64,000 bases of DNA from Castor canadensis (GCF_047511655.1 NC_133390.1:131617583-131681582); one strand, 5' to 3'. Shown: positions 1 to 13,045, counted from the first letter of the stretch. The notes: generated by a model not told the origin, from the sequence alone. Numbers and translations: made by a program.

Positions 1-850
1 TTCAATCCAAATATCTAGTTTCAACAACAACAAAAAAAATCACAGAGCATACAAACAGAAAAATAGGTCCATTCAAAAGTCAAGACACACACAAGACAAA
101 TTTTAAAATGACTGTCTTAAGGATTCTCAAAGAACTAAATGAAGATGTAGAGAAGGTTAAGGAAATGATATGTGAACAACATGGAAATAGCAATAAAGAG
201 ACAGAAAAACAAAAAGACCAAGAAGACATTCTAGAGCTGAAAAACTATGACTGAAATGAAAAATTCACTAGGAAGAAGAAAAGAATCAGTGAACCTGAAG
301 ACAGGACAATGATGATTAACAAGTCTGAGGAACAGAAAGAAAAAAGACTGAGGAAAAGGACAGAGCCTAAGAGACCTGTGGGTGCTATCAAGAGAATCAG
401 CATATACATTGTGGAAGTCCCAGAAAGGGAGGGGTGGGGGAGAAGGAGAAGGAGAGGGAGAGGGAAAGGAGAAGAACAGAGATAATACATGAAGAAATAA
501 TGATGGCTAAAAATTTCCTAAATTCAATGACAATATAAACATTGAAGAAGTTCAACAAATTCTAAGATGAACTTAGACCCACAATGAGACACACTACAAA
601 CTTTGAAAAGACAGAGAATTTTGAAAGCATCAAGAGACAAGCAAGGCATCACATATAAGGGATCCTTAACTGTTTCAGCAGATTTCTCATCAGAAACATT
701 GGAGAAGAAGGTAGTAGGTCAATATACTCAAAGTGCTAAAAGACCAACACTGCTAACTAAGAATTTGCAACAAAAACATTCTTCAAAAATTTGGGGAAAT
801 TAAGATGCTGCCAGAGAAATAAAAGCTGGTAAGAGTTTGTTAGTACTAGT
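1..850 (+). repeat. Ancient L1/HAL1-like ORF1 remnant
   Basis: About 100-850 resembles a decayed L1-family ORF1: a coiled-coil-like, Lys/Glu-rich stretch, then a C-terminal part around 603-800 whose translation includes ILKASRDKQGITYKG and LTVSADFSSETLE, the typical ORF1 nucleic-acid-binding C-terminal pattern. Stops and frameshifts make it non-functional. Whether it is HAL1 or an L1M subfamily cannot be decided by eye. Confidence 0.6.
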
Positions 851-859
851 CCCACCCTG

Positions 860-1170
860 CAAGAAATGCGAGTTCCAGGCCAGCCTGGATCACATAGCAA
901 GATCCTATCTCAAAAAAACAACAAAACCAACCAAACAAAAAACCCCAATGAGCCAGGTGCCAGTGGCTCACAACTGTAATCCTAGTTACTCAGGAGGCAG
1001 AGATCAGGAGGATCACAGTTCCAAGCCAGCCCAGGCAAACAGTTTTGGAGACCCTATCTCTCAAAGAAACCCATCACAAAAAAGGGCTAGTGGAGTGGCT
1101 CAAGTGATAGAGTTCCTGCCTAGCAAGCATGAGGCCCTGAGTTCAACACTCCCCCCCAAAAAAAACCCAT
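860..1170 (+). repeat. B1 fragment followed by B1-ID dimeric SINE
   Basis: A B1-like fragment (860-945) precedes a dimer (about 951-1166). The left half is 7SL-like (GGCTCACAACTGTAATCC); the right half is tRNA-like, with GTGGCTCAAGTGATAGAG (A-box side) and GAGTTCAA (B-box side). Confidence 0.8.
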
Positions 1171-1259
1171 ATTTGTACACTAACAAACTTTGCCTCCTCT
1201 TTTTAGTCATTGTAAGAACACAGCTTGTGGTAAAAGATTAGAAGGCTGAAAACAGAATT

Positions 1260-1835
1260 TAAGCAGAATTAGTATGTGATATGTCAATTTTATTTCTTGG
1301 TATAGACTCGAAAGAACCAACAGCAAGACCTGAAGAGATTATTCATATGTCCACATACATAGCAGCTTTAGTAACAATATCTTAAATACAAAAGCAACCC
1401 AGGTGTCCATGGATAAATGAATGGCTAAGCAAAATGTGTTTATCCATCAGAAGGAATATTACTCAATCTTAACAAGAAAAGAAATTCTGACACATGTTAA
1501 AACATGGATGAATCTTGAGGACCTCATGCTAAGTGAAATAAGACATAAAAAGAAAAGTACTACATGATTCCACTTATAAGAAATACCCAGAGCCATCAAA
1601 ATCACAGAAACAGAAAGGTGGTTGCAAAAGCTAGGGACAGGGGGTTGGGGAATTATCAGTAGGTATAGAGTTTCAGTTTTGTAAGGTGAAAAAAAGTTGG
1701 ACATGGATGGTATTGGTATTTGCACAAAATTACAAAAGCATTACAGATTTTCTAAAGTATAGACTTTTAAAGTGGCTAAGATGATGAAATTTATGTTTTA
1801 TATATATATATATATTACCACAATAAAAAGGGATA
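1260..1835 (+). repeat. Ancient L1 3' end
   Basis: It has the old mammalian L1 3' pattern: GTGTCCATGGATAAATGAAT, a diverged motif at 1440-1475, CATGGATGAATCTTGA, then a (TA)n stretch at 1799-1815 and an AATAAA. It is diverged and 5'-truncated. Confidence 0.65.
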
Positions 1836-1939
1836 AAAATTTAAAATCCACATAAAACAAAACAAAAACAATTCCTGTTTAACCTACCAACTTGAAGGCA
1901 GATTCGTTTTACTTAGCTTTTGAAATGTAGGGCTGGAAG

Positions 1940-2650
1940 TTATGGGAACAGCCAAGATGCCCCACTACTGACGAATGGATCAAGAAAATGTGGTATCTAT
2001 ACACAATGGAATTTTATGCAGCCATGAAGAAGAATGAAATGTTATCATTCGCTGGTAAATGGATGGAACTAGAGAACATCATCCTGAGTGAGGTTACCTG
2101 GCCCAAAAGACCAAAAATCATATGTTCTCCCTCATATGAGGACATTAGATCAAGGGCAAACACAACAAGAGGATTGGACTTCGAGCACATGATAAAAGCG
2201 AGAGCACACAAGGGAGATATGAGGATAGGTAAGACACCTAAAAAATTAGGTAGCATTTGTTGCCCTCAATGCAGAGAAACTAAAGCAGATACCTGAAAAG
2301 CAACTGAGGCCAATAGGAAAAGGGGACCAGGAGCTAGAGAAAAGGTTAGATCAAAAAGAATTAACCTAGAAGGTAACACACATGCACAGGAAATTAATGT
2401 GAGTCAACTCCCTGTACAGCTATCCTTATCTCAAGTAGCAAAAACTGTTGTTCCTTCCTATTATTGCTTATACTCTCTCTTCAACAAAATTGGAGATAAG
2501 GGCAAAATAGTTTCTGCTGGGTATCGAGAGGGTGGGGGGGAGACTGACGGGGCGGGGGGGGAGGGGTGGTGGTAAGGGAGGGGGTGGGAGCAGTGGGGAG
2601 AAATGACCCAAGCATTGAATGCACATATGAATAAAAAAAAAAAAAAAAAA
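1940..2650 (+). mobile_element. Young L1, 5'-truncated 3' end, with 18-bp TSD
   Basis: The end of ORF2 (ARPTTDEW-like to [15 protein letters not shown] region), the 3' UTR with a G-rich tract (2531-2590) and a poly(A) run. Flanking copies of GAAATGTAGGGCTGGAAG at 1922-1939 and 2651-2668 are a perfect 18-bp target-site duplication. The insertion interrupts a B1-like SINE that resumes at about 2660. Confidence 0.92.
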
Positions 2651-2659
2651 GAAATGTAG

Positions 2660-3030
2660 GGCTGGAAGCCAAGTACAGGACACACCTGTAGACCTAGCTA
2701 CTTGGGAGCTGAAGAAGGATTACTTGAAGTCAGGAGTTCAGGGCCAGCCTGAATAACATAGTGAGACCCTCATCTCAAAAGGCAAAAAAACCAAGCTGGG
2801 CACACCTGCAATTCCAGTACTGGGAAAGTAGAGGCAAACAAGACAAAAGCACACACAGGCCAAAAAAACTGAACTGAACTGATTTTTCCATTTTGATTTA
2901 ATTTTTGTTTGTTTTTGTTTTTTTCAGACAGGGTCTTGCTAGATAGTCCAGGGAGACCTCAACTCACAATCCTCCTGCATCCATCTCTCTAGTGCTGAGA
3001 TTACTATCATACACCATCATAATTTTATTA
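2660..3030. repeat. B1-like SINE monomers, both orientations
   Basis: A plus-strand B1-like unit (2660-2790, with CAGGAGTTCAGGGCCAGCCTG) is followed by a minus-strand B1-like unit (2920-3020, starting CAGACAGGGTCTTGCTAGAT). Confidence 0.65.
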
Positions 3031-3056
3031 TGATATTAGGTAAAAAATTTGCCTTG

Positions 3057-3254
3057 TGGCTGGTGGAGTGGCTCAAGCGGTTAGAATGCTTGCCTAGCAA
3101 CTGTGAGGCCCTGAGTTCAAACCCCAGAACTGCCAGGTACCTGTGGCTCACATCTATAATCCTAGCTACTCAGGAGGCAGAAGTCAAGAGGATCACAGTT
3201 TGAAGCCAGCCTGGGCAAATAGTTCACAAGACTCTATCTCGAAAATACCCAACA
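3057..3254 (+). repeat. ID monomer plus left half of a B1-ID SINE (split by L1)
   Basis: An ID-like unit (3057-3133) abuts a dimeric SINE whose left half runs to the target site at 3241-3254. Its right half resumes at 7481-7555 after the L1 insertion. Confidence 0.85.
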
Positions 3255-4325
3255 GGGGAGTCCAAGATGGCAGCTAGAGGTAGGAAGCAGAAAGCGAGCC
3301 ACCTATAGTGAAATCTTGGAGAGACGCTGGAGACACACTTTGCAGGCATAATCACTGAGAAAAGTTATAACTTTGACCCCTCCACACCTCCAGCCAGCAC
3401 AGAGAATCTCCACTTCACGTTAAATGGAGAAACGAGGAGGGCCCCCGGGCCGCCAGTGGCCGGCACCCACTGGGAAGACGCGGACCAGGTGAGCTTCACG
3501 GTACCGCAGTTCTCCCACAGAGAAGCCTGGGCCAGAGCAGCATAGCCCCCTGGACAGACTGACCTCCACCCAGGGAAAAAAAGAGAAACTGAGTAATAAG
3601 CAGTAAGAACAATTAAGACTCGCTGGAAAGAGGGTGGGGCGCCCTGAGCGCTGAGGATTGGGGGAAGGGAATCCTTCCCGGGACTGTAAATAAACAAGCC
3701 AGACGGGCTGGAGAGGCTCTGTCAGGGGCGGGGCGCGCCCAGCAACCAGGAGTGGGGAAGCTTGTGAGAGTGGCGGAGGAAGAAAAACTCCACAGGAGAG
3801 GAGGGAAGACCCACTTCCCACGTGAACTGTAAACAAACATGGCGGCCGGCAGGAGCAGCAGCACCACCCAGTAATCAGGAGAAGGAAAGCTTGTGAAAGT
3901 GGCAGTGGGAGGAAAACTGCACAGGAGAGGGGGGAAGACCCACCTCCCACATGAACTGTAAATAAACACGCAGGCCTGACAACGCACAGGCAGTGTCACC
4001 TTTCCCAGTGCTTAGAAAGGGGAAAGCTTGTAGCAGAGGCTCCCGCACAGAACTCTGAACAAACAAAGCCTGTGGGACCAGGTGAGTGCTAAGTTCACCC
4101 CAGAGATCTGCATAAATAACACCGCCAGCTATAGCAGGCTGAGAGCAGCAGGCAGGCAAGCCACAGTTGCAGATACCACTCTCAGAATGGTCTCCAGACT
4201 CTTTTTTTTTCTGTTTCTCCCTACCTTTGATGAGAGAACAACCGAATTACACCTGCAAGCCGAAAAACTTACTGAAACTGTATTGCATTTGAACTTGGGA
4301 CACTTGGTGGGGTTTTTGTTTTTTT

Positions 4326-4364
<39 letters not shown>

Positions 4365-4879
4365 AGTGTGTAGTTTTGTTCTACTTTATGCATCCCCTTT
4401 AATGAGACAACTACAGAACAACATCTGAGGCACCAACTCCAGGACTGGAAATTGAGACGGACACCCAAATTATTAAGACTGAAACTGCATTGCATATAAA
4501 CTTGGAAATTTTTTGTTTTTTTTTTTAATTTTCTATTTTCCATTTTATTTTAATTCATTTTTATATATAGATATTTCTTTCATTTACTTATTTTTTATTT
4601 TTTTATCTTTGATTTTCAATCCTCTGTCTCTCTAATGTCTGTTCAGCTTACTGTCGATTAGTACAATAACACTCCCTGTTTATACCTTTGAAACTCTCTT
4701 GTCTGATACTTTGTTCTGCTTTCTCCCTCTTGTCTGTATATTTGTTTTCCCCTTTTCTTTAACTTCTTGCTTTCCATCTCAGCTCACCCTTCCATTCTAA
4801 ATATTACCATTGTTATTATTACAAGCTAGAAAATACTTAATTGCACACAGTACAGGGACAGTAACAACACCAACGACAA

Positions 4880-5441
4880 TGACGGGAAGACAGAAAAAAC
4901 AGGGAAACCAGTTTCCCCACAGCAAAAAATTAGTACAGGAACCAGAGGGGAATGAAGAGAACAGAAACTCAGATCCAGACTCCCAACAAAATGAAGATAA
5001 ACTATGCCAAAGGACCCAATGAAGCCCACAAGAATAATTTAAAAGAAGACATACTACAAGTACTCAATGAGAATTTTATAGAGCTGATACTGGATAGGGT
5101 CAACCAAAATGTACAGGAGACACTCAAGAAATTCCAAGACAACAAAAATAGAGAATTTGAAAAAGCAAAAGAAGAAATAAAGGAAACCATAGAAGCACTG
5201 TATAAACACCAAAGTGAAAGAGAGAACACAATGAATAAACGGATAAATGAACTCAGGACAAAAATAGACAACATTAAAGAGGAAAACTGCCAGGATATGG
5301 AAAACCTCAGAAAAAAGAACAAAACAGAACTGCAAAACAAAACGGAAGGCCAATCCAGCAGAATAGAACAAACAGAAGACAGAATCTCAGAACTTGAAGA
5401 TGAAATGGTAATTAAAGGAAAAACTCAAGAACTATTAATTA
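4880..5441 (+). pseudogene. L1 ORF1 N-terminal half, frameshifted and truncated
   Basis: The start frame (MTGRQKKQGNQFPHSKKLVQ) stops at about 5020. An overlapping frame from 4952 carries on with a Lys/Glu-rich coiled coil, which includes RTKIDNIKEE and EDRISELEDE, implying a small indel near 4990-5010. Homology ends at the deletion junction, so the RRM and C-terminal domains of ORF1p are missing. Confidence 0.8.
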
Positions 5442-6950
5442 AAATACCTAGGTGTAAACCTAACAAAAGATGTGAAAGACCTCTACAAGGAAAGTTATAC
5501 ACTTCTGAAGAAAGAGATTGAGGAAGACTATAGAAAGTGGAGAGATCTCCCATGCTCATGGATTGGTAGAATCAACATAGTAAAAATGTCGATACTCCCA
5601 AAAGTAATCTACATGTTTAATGCAATTCCCATCAAAATTCCAATGACATTCATTAAAGAGATTGAAAAATCTACTGTTAAATTTATATGGAAACACAAGA
5701 GGCCACGAATAGCCAAGGCAATACTCAGTCAAAAGAACAATGCTGGAGGTATCACAATACCTGACTTCAAACTATATTACAAAGCAATAACAATAAAAAC
5801 AGCATGGTACTGGCACAAAAACAGACATGAAGACCAGTGGAACAGAATAGAGGACCCAGATATGAAGTCACACAACTATAACCAACTTATCTTTGACAAA
5901 GGAGCTAAAAATATGCGATGGAGAAATAGCAGCCTCTTCAACAAAAACTGTTGGGAAAACTGGTTAGCAGTCTGCAAAAAACTGAAACTAGATCCATGTA
6001 TGTCACCCTGTACCGAGATTAACTCAAAATGGATCAAGGATCTTAATATCAGACCCCAAACTCTTAAGTTGATACAAGAAGGAGTAGAAAATACTCTGTA
6101 GTTAGTAGGTATAGGTAAGAACTTTCTCAATGAAACCCCAGCAGCACAGCAACTAAGAGATAGCATAGATAAATGGGACCTCATGAAGCTAAAAAGCTTC
6201 TGTTCATCAAAAGAAATGGTCTCTAAACTGAAGAGAATACCCACAGAGTGGGAGAAAATATTTGCCAACTATACATCAGACAAAGGACTGATAACCAGAA
6301 TATATAGGGAATTTAAAAAACTAAATTCTCCCAAAATTAATGGACCAATAAAGAAATGGGCAAGTGAACTAAACAGAACTTTCTCAAAAGAAGAAATTCA
6401 AATGGCCAGAAAACACATGAAAAAATGCTCACCATCTCTAGCAATAAAGGAAATGCAAATTAAAACCACGCTAAGATTCCACCTCACCCCTGTTAGAACA
6501 GCCATCATCAGCAACACCACCAACAACAGGTGTTGGCGAGGATGCAGGGTAAAAGGAACCCTCTTACACTGTTGGTGGGAATGTAGACTAGTACAACCAC
6601 TCTGGAAAAAAATTTGGAGGCTACTTAAAAAGCTAGACATCGATCTACCATTTGATCCAGTAATACCACTCTTGGGGATACACCCAAAAGACTGTTACTC
6701 CAGAGGCACCTGCACACCCATGTTTATTGCGGCACTATTCACAATAGCCAAGTTATGGAAACAGCCAAGATGCCCCACCACTGACGAATGGATTAAGAAA
6801 ATGTGGTATCTATACACAATGGAATTCTATGCAGCCATGAAGATAACGAAGATAACGAAATGTTATCATTCGCTGGTAAATGGATGGAATTGGAGAACAT
6901 CATTCTGAGTGAGGTTAGCCTGGCCCAAAAGACCAAAAATCATATGTTCT
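5442..6950 (+). pseudogene. L1 ORF2 C-terminal third, broken
   Basis: It begins within the post-RT region (5442 aligns with 31176 of the other copy). Frames at 5472-6101 and 6183-6908 give [20 protein letters not shown] and then the C-terminal block with [17 protein letters not shown], typical of the ORF2p Cys-containing C-terminus. Stops near 6100 and a shift near 6840-6900, where a small GATAACGAA repeat is inserted, break it. The YADD-type RT motif lies in the deleted part. Confidence 0.88.
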
Positions 6951-7480
6951 CCCTCATATGTGGACATTAGATCAAGGGTAAACACAACAAGGGGATTGGA
7001 CTATGAGCACATGATAAAAGCGAGAGCACACAAGGAAGGGGTGAGAATAGGTAAGACACCTAAAAAATTATCTAGCATTTGTTGCCCTCAATGCAGAGAA
7101 ACTAAAGCAGATACCTTAAAAGCAACTGAGGCCAATAGGAAAAGGGGAACAGGTACTCGAGAAAAGGTTAGTTCAAGAAGAATTAACCTAGAAGGTAACA
7201 CCCACGCACCAATCAATGTGAGTCAATGCCCTGTATAGCTATCCTTATCTCAACCAGCAAAAACCCTTGTTCCTTCCTATTATTGCTTATACTCTCTCTA
7301 CAACAAAATTAGAAATAAGGGCAAAATAGTTTCTGCTGGGTATTGGTGGGGGGAGAGGAAGGGGGCGGAGTGGGTTGTAAGGGAGGGGGTGGGGGCAGGG
7401 GGGAGAAATTAACTAAGCCTTGTATGCACATATGAATAATAAAAGAAAAAGGAAAAAAAAAAAAAAGAAAATACCCAACA

Positions 7481-7555
7481 CAAAAAAGTGCTGGTGGAGA
7501 GCTACAGGTATAGGCCTTGAGTTCAAATACCGGTACCACAAAAAAAAAAAAAAAA
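7481..7555 (+). repeat. Right half of the SINE split by L1
   Basis: CAAAAAAGTGCTGGTGGAGA continues the dimer broken at 3254 and ends in a poly(A) run. Confidence 0.85.
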
Positions 7556-8190
<635 letters not shown>

Positions 8191-8194
8191 GAGA

Positions 8195-8575
8195 AGACAA
8201 CCCACTGCCCATCAACTGATAAATGGATATGTACATCCATACAATGGAACATTATTCAGCCATAGGGAGAAATACTGATATGTGTGACCACATGCATGAA
8301 CCATGAAGTTATGCTAAGTGAAAGAGATGAAAGGTCACATGCTGCTTAATTCTACCCATATGAAAAAACACATAATAGGAAATCTATAGAGACAGAAAGT
8401 AGATTAGTGATTACCAGGGGCTGGGAGGAAGAGAGAGACGATGAAGTAACCGATAAAGGATACAGGGCTTCTTTTTTAGGAGCAGAAAAATGTCCTCGAA
8501 AAAGATGGCAGTAATGGAAGCACAGTTCGCAAATATACTGAAAATCACTGAAGTATACATTTTAAAATGGTAAAC
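8195..8575 (+). repeat. Ancient L1 3' end
   Basis: Diverged L1 3' motifs: ACAATGGAACATTATTCAGC, ATGCTAAGTGAAAGAGATGA, GAGACAGAAAGTAGATTAGT and ACCAGGGGCTGGGAGG. A related tail (TGGCAAACTTTATGGCATGT) follows the next SINE at about 8800. Confidence 0.75.
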
Positions 8576-8790
8576 TGCCGGTCAACAGTGTCACACACCT
8601 GTAGTTCTAGCTACTCAGAAAGCAGAGAATAGGAGAATCAAGGTTTGATTCCAGCCTGCGCAAACAGTTTGCAAGACCCTATCTTGAAAAAACCCATCAG
8701 AAAAAAGGGCTTGCACAGTAGCTTAAGTGGTAGTGCCTACCTAGCAAGTATGAAGCTCTGAGTTCAAACCCTAGCACCATATCTATCTAG
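8575..8790 (+). repeat. B1-ID dimeric SINE
   Basis: CACACCTGTAGTTCTAGCTA begins the left half; TAGCTTAAGTGGTAGTG and GAGTTCAAACCCTAGCACC mark the right half. Confidence 0.85.
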
Positions 8791-8844
8791 CTCTCTATAA
8801 TGGCAAACTTTATGGCATGTGAATTATATCTCAGTAAATCTGTT

Positions 8845-8920
8845 TTTTGTGGTGCTGGGGAATTGAATGCTCTATCACCAAGCTACCCTCCTAGCCCCAG
8901 TTATTTAAAAAAAAAAAAAA
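8845..8920 (-). repeat. ID-like SINE monomer
   Basis: An antisense tRNA-like monomer (GTGGTGCTGGGGAATTGAAT ... CTAGCCCCAG). Confidence 0.55.
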
Positions 8921-9427
8921 ACTGCAGAGAGAAATCAAAGAAAGCCTAAATATATAGAAGGATTATACCACATGCGCAGATTGAAGGATACAACATTGTA
9001 ATAATGTCAACTGACTTATAGATTCAATTCAATCTCAGTCAAACCTTAACTTTAAACTTGACAAATACAGCCTACAATGTACATGAAAGTGCAAAGGACA
9101 AAAAACAGTCTAAACATTTGAAAAAGAAGAATAAAATGGGACTATTGCTCAGCATATATTAGGGAGTTACGGTAATTACAACAGCGAATTACTGCAAAGA
9201 CAATTAGACTAATGGAACAGAAGAGAAAGATCTCTCCCAGCCCCAGTCCACCAATATATGGACACTCAATTCATGACAAAGGTGGCACCATGCACAGAGC
9301 AGGTGAAGACAGGAGGATCTTCTCAATGCCCACATCCAAAGTGAAACTGGGCTCCTACATTACACACAAAAGTCATCCTAGTACTGCAGATCTCTTTACG
9401 AAAGGTAAAATGTAGCTCCTAAAAGAT

Positions 9428-9645
9428 TATACAGAGCCGAGCACCAGTAACTTACGACTGTGATCCTAGCTACTCAGGAGGCAAAGATAAGGAGGATCTC
9501 AGTTCCACGCAAGCCCACGCAGATAGTTCGCAAGACCATATTTGGAAAAACTCCATCACAAAAAAGGGCTATTGGAGTGGTTCAAACAGGAAAGTGCCTG
9601 CCTTGCTAGCATGAGGGCCTGAGTTCAAACCCCAGTACTGCCAAA
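9428..9645 (+). repeat. B1-ID dimeric SINE
   Basis: Both halves are present: GATCCTAGCTACTCAGGAGG on the left and GAGTTCAAACCCCAGTACTG on the right. Confidence 0.85.
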
Positions 9646-9737
9646 GAAAAATGTCTTAATAACCTTGGAATAGACAGTGATTTCTTCAATTGCAAAAAAA
9701 CAGAAACAAAAAAACCAATCAAACAAAAATAACCAAA

Positions 9738-9835
9738 GGCTAGAGGTGTGACTCTAACAGTATAGTGTCCGCCTAGCAAGCATGAAGACCTGAGTTCAAA
9801 CACCAATCAAAGTATGGCAAAAAAAAAAAAACAAC
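9738..9835 (+). repeat. ID-like SINE monomer
   Basis: GGCTAGAGGTGTGACTC through TGAGTTCAAACACC, then an A-rich tail. Confidence 0.7.
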
Positions 9836-9839
9836 TAGC

Positions 9840-11060
9840 CAAAATATAGAAATAAATCCTACTAAGATCCAAACGCCCATCAACTGACAATTGACTATGA
9901 ACAGACTTGAGCACACATTACACAACAGAAATGGAAACAATCAGTAAACACATACAAGTGTACTTGGCTTTGTTCCTCAGTGAGCTAAGCACGCAGAGGC
10001 AGACATGGAGCAACACGCTGCACTCTGCCATGGGAACGTGGAGGGTGCAAACCTCTGGAAAACCACAAGATATGTGAAAACACAGAGACATCACACCACA
10101 CCAAGGGTCCTAAATGCCAAGGGGACACATTCTGGGACTCATACTTTGGGGGAAGGACAGCTACTGGCATCTAGTGGGTAAAGCCCATGGTTGACAATGT
10201 TCCTGTGTACTGTTATTACTCATGAACATGTCTAGAGGGCACTAAGTCCTGATTCCATGGAGAGAAGACACCAGAAGCCTTGGGTATAGGATCCTGTCAG
10301 CTGTGACTCTATGAGCCTCTTCTTTTGGCTGGTTCTGATTTGTATCCTTTTTGCACTAGGACACTGAAGTTTTAAGTATAGCACTTTGCTGAGTTCTGTG
10401 AATCACTCTGGAGAATTATGGAACCCCAGAGGGTAGTGGGCCCTCAGGACATGTCTGAAGTAAGGGTAGTTTTGCAGAAGACTGTGCATTTAACCTGTGA
10501 AGTATGATCTAACTCAGAAGTCATTGTAATAGGTAGGTAATATTATGCCTGGGCTGGCGTGGACTGTGATCCTTTTATTTATGTTTCCTGTGTAGCTGGT
10601 ATGAGAGGCCTGCACCACCAACACTCAGATTTTTTTTTTTAATACGTTTTTGTTTGAACGTAATCCTTCCCATCTCTGCCTCCCAAGACTATGTGCTTAA
10701 ATATTGGGCTAGTTCTGTACCTCAGTGACTGGAAAAAGCAAGGGTTTCATTACTCATATGAATTTGGAATGTTATTACAGTGTATGTGTATGTATACACA
10801 TTTTATGGAAATGTACATACGGAAAACATCCAAACATTAATGGCTAAATATAATAGGACTCTCTATAAGACAGAGTTCCATGTAGCATTTAGAAATATTA
10901 CCTATCACATTCCCTACTTACTATCACAGTATATACAAGATAAATTCAGGTCAGAAAGTGCTAACGAACAGATGTTAAAAACAGAAAGAGAAATATAAAT
11001 ACTATTAGAGAACAATGCCAGAACCTCAGCCATTTTCATAAACTTGAACAGTAATAACTT
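9840..11060. other. GINS1 intron 4, mostly unrecognised sequence
   Basis: Apart from a weak L1-like patch near 9870-9960 I recognise no repeat, exon or RNA gene. The short open frames here carry no family signature. Confidence 0.4.
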
Positions 11061-11062
11061 AC

Positions 11063-11153
11063 CTCTTCAGCAGACATGTGAAATCGTAACGTGTTTGGTA
11101 AGACGCTGCCATATTCCCACCTGAGAGCTCTGATTCTAAGCAACCGGTCATAC
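11063..11153 (-). CDS. GINS1: GINS1 coding exon 4 (residues 80-110)
   Basis: The acceptor is ATCTAG before 11153 and the donor is GTAAGT at 11062-11057. The translation is [20 protein letters not shown] followed by [10 protein letters not shown]. The Arg of the opening YDR is residue 83, the position altered in human GINS1 deficiency (R83C, from general knowledge), and it is intact here. The exon supplies one base to complete Leu80 and ends on a full codon at residue 110. Confidence 0.96.
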
Positions 11154-11209
11154 CTAGATATGAGGAAGGGATTAAGTGGCATAAGAATAAAAGGGGGATC
11201 AGAAGTCTT

Positions 11210-11440
11210 TCTGGCTGGGTGCTAGTGGCTCACGCCTATAATCCTAGCTACTCGGGAGGCAGAGATCAAGAGGATTGTGGTTCGAAGCCTGGCCCGGGGA
11301 AATAGTTCATGAGACCCTATCTTGAAAAAAACCCATCACAAAAAAGAGCTGGCAGAGTGGCTCAAGTGATAGAGTGCTTGCCTAGCAAGTGTGAGGCCCT
11401 GAGTTCAAACCCCAGTACCATCAAAGAGAAAGAAAAGAAG
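11210..11440 (+). repeat. B1-ID dimeric SINE, well preserved
   Basis: GGCTCACGCCTATAATCC keeps its CpG, and the right half GAGTTCAAACCCCAGTACC is intact. It looks younger than most copies here. Confidence 0.88.
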
Positions 11441-11748
11441 TCATTTTGATGAGGAGCAACTCAAGCCACAACAACCTAATTGGAATATGTGGTCTTTATT
11501 TGTCTCCTGATAGAGACAAACCAATTATGAGAAAACATCTTTGGGACAATGGAGGGAGCACACATGTGGACAGGACCAATTCCATGAAGGCATTGTCCAC
11601 TTCTCCAAGTGTGACAATAGACAGTGGTTACGAAAGGACTAGAGGTCTTTGTTTCTTAGAGAAATAAAAAATATATTAAAGGTCCTAAAATATTCAGTGG
11701 TGAAATTCTAAAATAGAATAGTGTAAGCAAACAAAACACAATGAAGTA

Positions 11749-11835
11749 GGACTGGCGGAGTAGCTCAAATGGTAGAGCAGCTGCCTAGCAAGCGTGAGGC
11801 CCTGATTTCAAACCCCAGCACCACCAAAAAAGAAA
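11749..11835 (+). repeat. ID-like SINE monomer
   Basis: GGACTGGCGGAGTAGCTCAA to CAGCACCACC and an A-rich tail, without a B1 half. Confidence 0.8.
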
Positions 11836-12112
11836 GATTAAAACACAATGAAGTAAATATTACAAAGCATTAAAAGATCTAAGGGGATGTGATAGCACCA
11901 TAGGTTCATTATACTATTCTTCCTCCTTTTATGGATATTGCAGTTTTCATGATAAAAAGTTTTAAAATGGAAAAAAGAATTTAGAATGCTTATGAAGAGA
12001 GAGACAAATCTAAGATTTCCTGCTACCATTTGAAAAGGTTATCTGGGAAACCAAACTACACCAAAAAACATCTCAGGTTCCCTGTCACCCCAAGCAAAAA
12101 CTGAGAAACTCA

Positions 12113-12869
<757 letters not shown>

Positions 12870-12870
<1 letters not shown>

Positions 12871-13045
12871 TTTTGTTTTTTGTGGTACTGAGGTTGGAGC
12901 TTTGTGCTTGCTAGGCAAGTGCTCTACTACTTGAGCCACACGCCAGTTCTTGCTTTGCTTTGTTTTTTGTGGTGCTGGAGATCAAACCCAGGGCCTCACA
13001 TAAGCTAAGCAATCTCCCTACACCACTAAGCTACACATTGGCCTT
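12870..13045 (-). repeat. Two antisense ID-like monomers
   Basis: GTGGTACTGAGGTTGGAGC (12877 onward) and GTGGTGCTGGAGATCAAACC (12969 onward), each with the complementary B-box/A-box layout. Confidence 0.7.

Larger units (their letters stand above)
3255..7466 (+). mobile_element. Young L1, 5' end intact, large internal deletion
   Basis: The copy starts GGGGAGTCCAAGATGGCAGC, a typical L1 5' UTR start, and ends in an A-rich tail. Identical 14-bp duplications (GAAAATACCCAACA) flank it at 3241-3254 and 7467-7480. The order is 5' UTR (3255-4830, with (TG)16 at 4331-4362), N-terminal half of ORF1, a deletion junction near 5441, the last third of ORF2, and a 3' UTR with a G-rich tract at 7343-7400. 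ORF1's nucleic-acid-binding domain and ORF2's endonuclease and reverse-transcriptase domains are absent, so it cannot move on its own. Confidence 0.92.

Noticed and set aside
3420-3950. 176-codon minus-strand frame
   Set aside because: It is antisense to the L1 5' UTR, which is GC-rich and stop-poor.
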